In this document: positions 1 to 5,529 of the stretch, in pieces
Position numbering within the stretch: the stretch's first letter is position 1
How the letters are laid out: the number at the start of each line of letters is the position of its first letter
Notes under the pieces: generated by a model
What the model was told of the DNA's origin: nothing
What the model saw: the letters and a program-made list of their open reading frames with translations, nothing else
Databases searched by the model: none
Made by a program: the position numbers and the translations under genes
From: Chloracidobacterium sp. UBA7659
Lineage (GTDB): Bacteria > Acidobacteriota > Blastocatellia > Pyrinomonadales > Pyrinomonadaceae
Assembly (NCBI GenBank): GCA_002483395.1
Contig: DLHV01000133.1
Location: forward strand, 10,434 to 19,024
Length of the DNA stretch: 8,591 nucleotides
Direction of reading: 5' to 3'

Positions 1-2
1 AT

Positions 3-284
3 AAGACCCGCAGCGTCCGCAGTCCGCTTCACTTTGACATCGTTGGGGCGCGCGACCCGGAGTCCAAACGGCTTGAAGACGTTCTTCACGAGTACCATCA
101 TCCCAGCGGGCCTGGAAGTTGGCATATTTTCCCGGAGGTCGCGGTCGGAGCGGAGACCATCTACAACGGAAGGCACGAGCGGGCGATCATGCAACGCCTG
201 TTTCATTGTCGGGTAATGCGGACGCGGGGTAGAAAAAAGAGCGGTGACAGCGAGTACGAGATCGATTTTCTTAGAACCGGCTAA
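3..284 (+). CDS. C-terminal part of an unrecognised protein (5' truncated by window edge)
   Basis: An open frame runs from the first bases of the window to a TAA at 282-284, giving 93 visible residues with no start codon needed inside the window. The reading looks like real coding sequence. Third codon positions are strongly C/G-biased, and the translation has a normal mix of residues, with stretches such as HFDIVGARDPESKRLEDVL, HEYHHPSGPGSWHIFPEV and GAETIYNGRHERAIMQRLF. The tail is basic, then acidic (RTRGRKKSGDSEYEIDF). A competing frame at 34-216 gives an Arg/Ser/Thr-rich product typical of a shadow. I recognise no family or catalytic motif; the His-rich HEYHH is not a known metal site to me. 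Function unknown. The true start lies to the left of the window, and the only in-frame ATGs (189 and 216) fall near the end. It is followed by the degraded intergenic stretch 285-658. Confidence 0.55.
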   Translation, partial: KTRSVRSPLHFDIVGARDPESKRLEDVLHEYHHPSGPGSWHIFPEVAVGAETIYNGRHERAIMQRLFHCRVMRTRGRKKSGDSEYEIDFLRTG

Positions 285-321
285 GTCGAATCCGGGCAAA
301 AGCCGTTCAGGCATCCTTACC

Positions 322-525
322 TTATCGATGAATGAAATTCGGAAGCGGCGCGAGCAGGAAGGTATTCAAACTTGCGCCGCTCATTTGGTCAAACATCCGC
401 AGTCCAGCCCCGTGGCCGCAGACTTGAATCCGGAGGGTCGAATTTCACCTTGGCCTGCCGGAAGAGCGTGCCCGCGGCGCGAAGCCAAATCGTTTAGATC
501 TGGAACCGAGCCCAAAGATTTCTGT
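322..525 (-). pseudogene. Decayed fragment of an S9A prolyl oligopeptidase gene
   Basis: On the minus strand this stretch carries pieces of a prolyl oligopeptidase like the intact gene at 6804-8591. Bases 435-471 match 7609-7645 at 35 of 37 positions and encode TLFRQAKVKFDP. They are followed directly by 399-434, which match 6878-6916 at 32 of 36 aligned positions plus a 3-base gap and encode RIQVCGHGAGL, the region of the active-site His. In the intact gene these segments are 692 bases apart, so the part coding the catalytic Ser and Asp is missing. The two pieces are also in different reading frames here. Weaker resemblance continues on both sides: a TEIF..S stretch near 500-525 resembles TETFYSYSS, and a Q...A....FL pattern before a TAA at 322-324 resembles the intact C-terminus. 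It cannot make an active peptidase. It could be a relic of a paralogue or of a partial duplication. The core matches are clear; the outer limits are approximate. Confidence 0.75.
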
Positions 526-556
526 CCTCTCCATGTCAACCCGCCGGACTAGGCGC

Positions 557-578
557 GCCAGAAGCGAAGCTGGCTTTT
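557..578 (+). terminator. Weak hairpin followed by a short T run
   Basis: GCCAG (557-561) and CTGGC (570-574) are exact inverted repeats around an 8-base loop, followed by TTTT at 575-578. On the plus strand this could act as a weak intrinsic terminator, limiting transcription from the left into the antisense of the regulator gene. The stem is only 5 bp and the T run is short. On the minus strand no T run follows it, so it is not a convincing terminator for the regulator. Confidence 0.22.
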
Positions 579-658
579 AGGAAAAAAGGGTCGAAGCAGG
601 GCGGAATATAGTGAAGCTCCAGGTTGGTGTGGATTGCCGGAGCGAGAACATCCGCGAG

Positions 659-2746
659 CTATTTCAAACCTGTGATCAGGACAGCGTCGTTGATCCATTT
701 TCCACGGATGATGGCGAAGGTCTTCCCGTCGGGCATGATCGCAAGGCCGCGGATCTCGTCGCCGCCGAGGTCGGTTATTATACGTGGTGTATTCTCATCC
801 AGAGATTGCCGCCAAAGAGTATTCTTGCCATTCGCATTGATAACAAAATTGAGTGTCCGGCCGTCTGGCGACCATGCGATGGGCTGCGGCAGAAGCTTTT
901 GATCACCGTAATTCAGTACCTTTTCGATCGTGCCGTCGGACGTGTTCATGACCGCGATCTTGAAACCGTTGTCGAGAAAAAAGTAGGCCACAAGGTTTCC
1001 GTCCGGCGAGCACGTCGGGCGAAGCATTCTTGAGCTGGAGACGGGAGTTTCATCGCCGCCGGTGGTTGGAACTTTATACAGAGTTCGTCCTATCGTGTAA
1101 TAAAGCCATTTCCCGTCGAGCGTGGCTCCGCAGGGAGTGCCTCCGGTTTTTTGCGAAATACGAGCGGGGCCGCTGCCGTCCGAAAGCATCTTCCACACAT
1201 GGGCGTCGCCGGAACGGTATGATTTGAAAAAGATATGCCTTCCGTCAGGTGAGAAATGCGGAAAGAGATCTCCCGACGGTCCGGTTGTAAGCTGGCGGCG
1301 TTCGCTGCCGTTGGCGCTGATGGTCCAGATATTACCGTCGAAGGTCGAATAAACGATCCTGCCCTCCGGTCCCACGGACAGGTCGTGGGCGGATGTGAGC
1401 GGCCTCAGCTCGCCTTCGGCTCCGACATAGATCTGGAAATCGTTTTCGACCTGTGTCGCGATCATTCGCTCGCCCTTTTTGTCCAGACTGAGATCCTCGT
1501 AGGTTGCGGCATCCTTTGAAAGAATTTCCGGCTCACCGCCTTCGATCGGAGTTTTCCATATAGATATCCGCCCGTCGTCGTAGTCGCGAACAGTGAACAG
1601 AAGTGCATCGCCGGATGGCAGCCACTGGAGGCTCTTGATATTGAAGAACTTCCGCGCACCGATCTCAGTCTCGGCACCCGTCGCGATATCGACCAATGCG
1701 ATGCGGCACGACGGCGTGCCTGAGAGAAGCTCTCCATAGGTTACTGCGATCGACCGGCCGTTGGGAGCGAACCGGTTGTTTTCGACGAGGACCGCGGCAG
1801 GCTTGGAAGACAGCTTGCGCTCGTTCGTGCCGTCGGCGTCGGCGATGAACAGCGAGCAATAATCGTCGGGTGTGTAATTGCAGCGGATAAAAGAGATCTG
1901 CTTATCGTCCGGCGAAAGACTGATCCAGTTGAGCGCTCCATCGAGAATCTTGACCGGGATACCGCCGAATGTGGCGACGCGATAGATTGCGGGCAGACCG
2001 TGACCGTCGGTGGGCTTTCGGACAAAATAGATCGAATCTCCACCGTTCGCGAACGCGATCCCGAAGTAATAGACCTTGGCTGGCGGAACGATCTGGATGT
2101 TCTCGCCGCTGTCGATCTGGCGAAGCCAAAGGCCTTGGTTGCCTCCCGATGAATCGGTGAATGCGGCGTATTTCCCGTCAGGCGATATGGCGGCCTTGGT
2201 TACGGTGCCTGACGTTGAGAATTTCGACGACCTGAACGGAGCCGAAAGGATCGGCGCGGTCGGGGTGCCAAGTATCCGGTCCCTTGCGAACCACGTGACC
2301 GTGCCGAGGATCCCAATAACTAAAAGGAGACCCGCCGCGACATAATAGATCTCCGGGGTGAGGGATGTTCTTCTTTCCGGCGAAGTTCCGGCGATCTGCG
2401 TCTCATTCCCGTCCTGCGAGGTAGGTTCACTTACCTCGGCGATAAATCTGTAGCCGTTTTTCGGGACTGTCTCAATGTAATGCGGGCGGCTTCTGATGTC
2501 GCCCAGCGCTTTGCGGAGTGCGTTGATGGAAACGGTAAGGTTACTTTCTTCGACGAAGCTATCCTGCCAGACAGTTTGCATCAACTCCGATTTTGTAACC
2601 AATCGGCCGTGATCTTCGACAAGTGTCTTGAGGAGCAGGAAGGTCTTAGGAGTGAGAGCGATCGGCTTGCCCGACCGTAAAAGCATCCTTTCGCGCGCGT
2701 TGAGCACAAACTCGCCAAACTCAAAGCCTTTTTCTTCCAATGACAT
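659..2746 (-). CDS. Membrane-anchored winged-helix regulator with TolB/WD40-like propeller
   Basis: This 695-residue protein is a one-component, CadC/ToxR-like transcription regulator. Residues 7-105 form an OmpR/PhoB-type winged helix: FEFGEFVLNARERMLLRSG, then LTPKTFLLLKTLVEDHGRLVT, the recognition region SNLTVSINALRKALGD, and the wing YIETVPKNGYRFIAEV. A hydrophilic linker leads to one transmembrane segment at about 134-154 (YYVAAGLLLVIGILGTVTWF). The remaining 540 residues are a beta-propeller of the TolB/WD40-like (PD40) type. SPDG-like repeat signatures occur at about 188 (SPDGKYAAF), 278 (SPDDKQISF), 327 (APNGRSIAV), 376 (LPSGDALLF), 499 (SPDGRHIFF), 580 (SPDGNLVAY), 625 (SPDGRTLNF) and 671 (MPDGKTFAI). 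Topology should place the DNA-binding domain in the cytoplasm and the propeller outside. The family is expanded in Acidobacteriota; the propeller ligand is unknown. The start ATG (2744-2746) is set by the winged-helix N-terminus; no strong Shine-Dalgarno sequence precedes it. It is divergent from the 2901 gene and may regulate it and itself. Confidence 0.9.
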   Translation of the reverse strand: MSLEEKGFEFGEFVLNARERMLLRSGKPIALTPKTFLLLKTLVEDHGRLVTKSELMQTVWQDSFVEESNLTVSINALRKALGDIRSRPHYIETVPKNGYRFIAEVSEPTSQDGNETQIAGTSPERRTSLTPEIYYVAAGLLLVIGILGTVTWFARDRILGTPTAPILSAPFRSSKFSTSGTVTKAAISPDGKYAAFTDSSGGNQGLWLRQIDSGENIQIVPPAKVYYFGIAFANGGDSIYFVRKPTDGHGLPAIYRVATFGGIPVKILDGALNWISLSPDDKQISFIRCNYTPDDYCSLFIADADGTNERKLSSKPAAVLVENNRFAPNGRSIAVTYGELLSGTPSCRIALVDIATGAETEIGARKFFNIKSLQWLPSGDALLFTVRDYDDGRISIWKTPIEGGEPEILSKDAATYEDLSLDKKGERMIATQVENDFQIYVGAEGELRPLTSAHDLSVGPEGRIVYSTFDGNIWTISANGSERRQLTTGPSGDLFPHFSPDGRHIFFKSYRSGDAHVWKMLSDGSGPARISQKTGGTPCGATLDGKWLYYTIGRTLYKVPTTGGDETPVSSSRMLRPTCSPDGNLVAYFFLDNGFKIAVMNTSDGTIEKVLNYGDQKLLPQPIAWSPDGRTLNFVINANGKNTLWRQSLDENTPRIITDLGGDEIRGLAIMPDGKTFAIIRGKWINDAVLITGLK

Positions 2747-2768
2747 ACGGCGTCTTAATAACTTTTTA

Positions 2769-2815
2769 AGATTTCTTTACGAAAATTCTAAGGATTTTGG
2801 CCGCAAAAGAAATCT
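2769..2815. repeat. 10-bp perfect inverted repeat in the divergent promoter region
   Basis: AGATTTCTTT at 2769-2778 and AAAGAAATCT at 2806-2815 are exact reverse complements separated by 27 bases. Inside the spacer a smaller pair, AAAAT (2782-2786) and ATTTT (2794-2798), is nested around 7 bases. The element lies just upstream of the regulator start at 2746, in an AT-rich patch between GC-rich genes. It could be a protein-binding site or a hairpin in the regulator's 5' leader. The sequence identity is seen directly; the function is inference. Confidence 0.4.
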
Positions 2816-2842
2816 AGTTTGGGGTCATGGATGCGTGAGGAA

Positions 2843-2870
2843 TTTTACCACACCGGTAAACGGTTATAAA
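2843..2870 (+). promoter_or_regulatory. Candidate promoter with embedded inverted repeat upstream of the 2901 gene
   Basis: A possible -35 (TTTTAC, 2843-2848) is followed 16 bases later by a possible -10 (TATAAA, 2865-2870), about 30 bases before the ATG at 2901. The inverted repeat TTTACC (2844-2849) / GGTAAA (2855-2860), with a 5-base spacer, overlaps the -35 and spacer, where an operator would be expected. The -35 is a poor match to the sigma-70 consensus, so the call rests mainly on the -10, the spacing and the position. Confidence 0.3.
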
Positions 2871-2880
2871 GATAGATCGG

Positions 2881-2890
2881 AGAAGAAGGA
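2881..2890 (+). promoter_or_regulatory. Ribosome binding site deciding the start at 2901
   Basis: A purine-rich AGAAGAAGGA (core AAGGA at 2886-2890) sits 10 bases before the ATG at 2901. The same frame is open back to an ATG at 2628, but that would run through the divergent promoter region and into the antisense of the winged-helix gene. The site at 2881-2890 supports 2901 as the real start. Confidence 0.5.
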
Positions 2891-2900
2891 CGCAATAAGT

Positions 2901-3794
2901 ATGTCTCAACCTGGCCAAACTTCTATTCCATTCAACTTGGTGGTTCGCGGAAAAATTGTCTCGATGCCGGATGTTTGGGGAAACCGTTTCCCGGTGTCTG
3001 AAACGACCGTCGAGTTATTCACCTCTTACGGCTCCATGGCGCTGCTCGGAGCAACCCAGACCGCTCCGGACGCGATGTTCTCGGTCGTTTCCGCTAATCA
3101 TTCGCCTGTCATACCGGACAAGACGCTGTTTCTCGAGTTCAGGAATAACAAAACGTTGCTTACACACAATCCGAAAGTAATATTCGACGTTATAAATCCG
3201 GTTTTGCGTAGCGTGGACAAGCACTTTGAATTAAAGACCATCGAAGTGCCGTGGTCGACAGAACCGCCCGTGATCGCCCGTTGGAAGGGCAGGCCCTTCA
3301 AATATCCGGTGGACTTCGTCCGAGGTCTCATCACCGGCATCGGATCGAATGGTTCGTTCGAGCTCGTTCGGTCGCTCCATGCCCCATGGCTTCAAGACAT
3401 GGACGATAATGACCGGCTTTTCTCCGTCCTGGAAAGGGAAAGTAAAGAGACAAATACGGGGATAACAGGAAAGTTGGCGAAAGAGATCGTCCCTGCGCTC
3501 GGCCTGAATCCAGCGAACGTCAGAAATCCAAAGGGTGCCTTTAGATTGGCCCTCGAACGTTTTTCCGATATTCGTTTCAACAAGTGGCTCCTACCTTATT
3601 TCAAAGGTTCGGAACTGGCAACCGCCGTCCAGAGAGTATTTGGCGGGCCGGTTCCCACGTTCCTCGGATTTGAGGGCCGGGCCTCTTTTTGCGGTGTCGT
3701 TTTCGCAGCTGCCGCGCTCGAAGGAGGTTTGAAACTCAGCGTGACTTTCGGGAGGGTCGGGGCCGAGCACATAACGAGCATCGCCCTTTCATAG
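2901..3794 (+). CDS. Unrecognised protein with N-terminal transthyretin/carboxypeptidase-regulatory-like domain
   Basis: The protein has 297 residues when started at 2901 (MSQPGQTSIPFNLVVRGKIV), preceded by a fair ribosome binding site. Residues 12-95 have the pattern of a small beta-sandwich of the CarboxypepD_reg/transthyretin-like type: FNLVVRGKIV, then TTVELFTSYGSMALLGATQT, a strand in FSVVSANHSPVIPDKTLFLEFRNN, and PKVIFDVINP. Similar modules decorate the N-termini of Tc-toxin-like and surface proteins (from memory of the family). The rest, roughly 96-297, I cannot assign. It includes a mixed alpha/beta region with VDFVRGLITGIGS, a Lys/Glu-rich helical section and a C-terminal hydrophobic stretch, SFCGVVFAAAALEGGLKLSVTFG, at about 263-285. 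No signal peptide is visible. It is the first of four plus-strand genes; the next starts 70 bases downstream. Its function is unknown, and the domain resemblance is pattern-based and needs a profile search. Confidence 0.75.
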   Translation: MSQPGQTSIPFNLVVRGKIVSMPDVWGNRFPVSETTVELFTSYGSMALLGATQTAPDAMFSVVSANHSPVIPDKTLFLEFRNNKTLLTHNPKVIFDVINPVLRSVDKHFELKTIEVPWSTEPPVIARWKGRPFKYPVDFVRGLITGIGSNGSFELVRSLHAPWLQDMDDNDRLFSVLERESKETNTGITGKLAKEIVPALGLNPANVRNPKGAFRLALERFSDIRFNKWLLPYFKGSELATAVQRVFGGPVPTFLGFEGRASFCGVVFAAAALEGGLKLSVTFGRVGAEHITSIALS

Positions 3795-3806
3795 GCGTGG
3801 ATAACC

Positions 3807-3845
3807 ATCGTTCAGAGATGACGTAGATGGACGATCATTTTTATT
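3807..3845 (+). terminator. Hairpin with T-rich tail between the first and second cassette genes
   Basis: ATCGTTC (3807-3813) can pair with GGACGAT (3829-3835): 7 bp including one G-T pair, with a 15-base loop. A T-rich tail (ATTTTTATTT) follows from about 3837. It starts 12 bases after the stop codon of the 2901 gene and ends before the ribosome binding site of the next. This suits a leaky terminator or a processing site that uncouples the first gene from those downstream. The large loop makes it a weak candidate. Confidence 0.3.
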
Positions 3846-3864
3846 TACATGAGATGGAGGCTAT

Positions 3865-4335
3865 ATGGCAAAGAAAGACAAGGTAACATACATAAATGGA
3901 AGCAATATTAGCACGTATGACACGGTCAATGTCCATTATCGGGTTGGGCTCGGCGGAGAGAATCGATCCGACGATGTAATGCTGGTTCAGACGCTTTTTC
4001 GATTGATCGCATACAGTCCCCAGGTTGCGAGCATGCAACTCGGCGTCTCCATTGCACAGGTCCCGGAAATAACCGGCAACTGCGATGAGCGGACCAAAAG
4101 CTGCATCCGGGCATTCCAGCGGGCAAACCGCAATCGACTTCTAAATCCCTACGACGGCGTGATCCATCCGGCAAGCTATGAAAATCGGCGCGTATTGGGC
4201 AACGGTGTCCGGATGGCTATCACGCTGCTTAGTGGATTCGCGACTGACGCGCTGCTGATGCGCAATTTCGATGACGACGGGATCGCAGCGGGCCTTGTCC
4301 GATTTGAACCGCGTCTGAAATGCGCACTGATGTAA
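3865..4335 (+). CDS. Stand-alone peptidoglycan-binding-domain protein
   Basis: This 156-residue protein is built around one peptidoglycan-binding (PG_binding_1-like) three-helix domain at about 34-110. The signature is RSDDVMLVQTLFRL (34-48), then EITGNCDERTKSCIRAFQRAN (68-88), then YDGVIHPASY (96-105), matching the family pattern of a 'VQ..L' helix, 'itG..d..T...i..FQ' and a closing 'dGvi.p.sy'. About 15 extra residues lie between the first helix and the ITG turn. The run VGLGGENRSDDV just before the domain resembles the lead-in seen in some secreted or T6SS-associated peptidoglycan-binding proteins (from memory). There is no signal peptide, and no catalytic domain accompanies the binding module. 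The start is supported by GGAGG at 3856-3860, although the spacing is short (4 bases). It probably targets cell wall or carries partner proteins to it. The neighbouring zinc protease could be such a partner, but that is inference. Confidence 0.8.
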   Translation: MAKKDKVTYINGSNISTYDTVNVHYRVGLGGENRSDDVMLVQTLFRLIAYSPQVASMQLGVSIAQVPEITGNCDERTKSCIRAFQRANRNRLLNPYDGVIHPASYENRRVLGNGVRMAITLLSGFATDALLMRNFDDDGIAAGLVRFEPRLKCALM

Positions 4336-4464
4336 ATCGGAACCCTTTTTGTCGAAACGCAACCCGTGCGCAGACGACCGGGGTAGCCGATGCACGATAC
4401 AAGCACGGAGGCGATCATTGACTCCAGATTTTAGCAACGATTCTACCGGACGGAAAAGATATAT

Positions 4465-5457
4465 ATGGCTAGGCTATCGAAGAAATTAAAGAACGATGAT
4501 CAGAGGTATTTCGAGACCGTTACAGGCTCACCCGAGTCATCCCGCGACACCGCGTTCGATTCCGAACTCGAAATAGCGAAAAGTGCGATACGAAACTGCA
4601 AACTCCGTATTACGCTAAGCATTTATTACAACCAACTGAATCCCGAACAACTGCCCGATGAGATATTGCGCCCTATAAATACTGCACTTGGAAGGCCTCC
4701 CGGTACGCCCTTGGGCGCTCATCCTGATGCAGACGGCGACCGCATGCTGATCAGGGAATGGAAAGGTGGGGAATGGACGAATTTTCTCCAAGAGGCAAGA
4801 AGACAAGCAGGAATGTGGGACGGCAAGTTCTGGTTGATACCTCCGCCCGAATTTTGGTATCTCGACTTTGACTATTACTGGATAGGCCACGGCGAATACA
4901 AATACCGTCCCAACATACAGTGTCAGTTCGAATTCAACACTCGTCCCTTTGCTGCGGGCGCCCACGGGCAGGTCGACGTTGTAAATCTGGCAAAAAACGA
5001 AGCTTTCAGGTCACATTCGTATCTACTGAGCTCTAAGGCTATGAATCAGAGACCGATCAGCGGCACCGATATGAGCGGAGCAACAAACAACTATATGCAG
5101 TGGACCATCGCCCATGAGATCGGTCATTTGCTCGGATTGCCTCATGTAGGCATTTCAGGACGTTTGCCAAACTGTCTAGCGGCTATTGCAATGAAACATT
5201 TCCCTCATCAAGATTCCGTGCCCGCCTTGTTTAAAGAGGGAAGGAACGCCGATGTTTGTTATGGCGGTCTCTCCAGGCCCGGAGATCTGGACGATATTAT
5301 GGGCAAAGGCTCGAAATTCGGTACACAGAACGCTCAACCCTGGCTTGACAGGCTATTCGAACACCTGAATTTTGATGGGCTCACTATGGCCCAGGCCCGC
5401 CATTCGAAATCCCGCTGGACCGTCTCGACCTATGACCAGCCGCCGCGTCGACTTTAG
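4465..5457 (+). CDS. Metzincin-like zinc metalloprotease without signal peptide
   Basis: The 330-residue protein contains the extended zinc site HEIGHLLGLPH at 217-227: His217, His221 and His227 as ligands, Glu218 as the general base, and Gly224 in the conserved turn. This HExxHxxGxxH form defines metzincins. A likely Met-turn follows at DDIMG (Met279), about 52 residues after the third His. That is a longer gap than in compact matrixins and includes two Cys (237 and 265) that could form a disulfide. The N-terminal part (about 40-160) has strands and aromatic-rich segments (LRITLSIYY, FWLIPPPEFWYLDFDYYWIGHGEY) that could form the upper half of the fold. No signal peptide, transmembrane segment or obvious cysteine-switch propeptide is seen. 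The start is the first possible one in frame, since a TAG lies 31 bases upstream; the ribosome binding site (GGACGGAAAAG) is modest. The substrate is unknown. Family assignment is strong at the active site and weak elsewhere. Confidence 0.88.
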   Translation: MARLSKKLKNDDQRYFETVTGSPESSRDTAFDSELEIAKSAIRNCKLRITLSIYYNQLNPEQLPDEILRPINTALGRPPGTPLGAHPDADGDRMLIREWKGGEWTNFLQEARRQAGMWDGKFWLIPPPEFWYLDFDYYWIGHGEYKYRPNIQCQFEFNTRPFAAGAHGQVDVVNLAKNEAFRSHSYLLSSKAMNQRPISGTDMSGATNNYMQWTIAHEIGHLLGLPHVGISGRLPNCLAAIAMKHFPHQDSVPALFKEGRNADVCYGGLSRPGDLDDIMGKGSKFGTQNAQPWLDRLFEHLNFDGLTMAQARHSKSRWTVSTYDQPPRRL

Positions 5458-5514
5458 CGCGGCCGGTCAATGCTTCAAAGATGGGGCAGTGCGAGTGTAT
5501 TCAGATCTACTTAT

Positions 5515-5521
5515 AAGGAGG
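5515..5521 (+). promoter_or_regulatory. Strong Shine-Dalgarno deciding the start at 5530
   Basis: AAGGAGG at 5515-5521 lies 8 bases before the ATG at 5530, near-ideal spacing. The same frame is open to an ATG at 5470, which would add 20 residues but has no ribosome binding site and would place this sequence inside the coding region. The 5530 start is therefore preferred. Confidence 0.8.
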
Positions 5522-5529
5522 CTTCAAAA

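Noticed and set aside
552..559. GGCGCGCC palindrome as a functional site
   Set aside because: It is a single 8-base GC palindrome with no repeat partner or regulatory context; chance is enough to explain it.
611..2345. Several plus-strand open frames antisense to the regulator gene
   Set aside because: They are Arg/Pro-rich shadows of a clear 695-residue protein with domain signatures throughout.
2628..2900. N-terminal extension of the 2901 gene back to an ATG at 2628
   Set aside because: It would overlap the start of the divergent regulator gene antisense and cross the promoter region. The translation (KVLGVRAIGLPDRKS...) is the antisense of the winged-helix domain, and a ribosome binding site precedes 2901.
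4390..4434. Tiny open frame (14 residues, MHDTST...) before the protease gene
   Set aside because: It is too short and has no ribosome binding site or recognisable peptide motif.
5470..5529. Earlier start for the 412-residue protein
   Set aside because: There is no ribosome binding site before 5470, and the strong AAGGAGG at 5515-5521 fits 5530.
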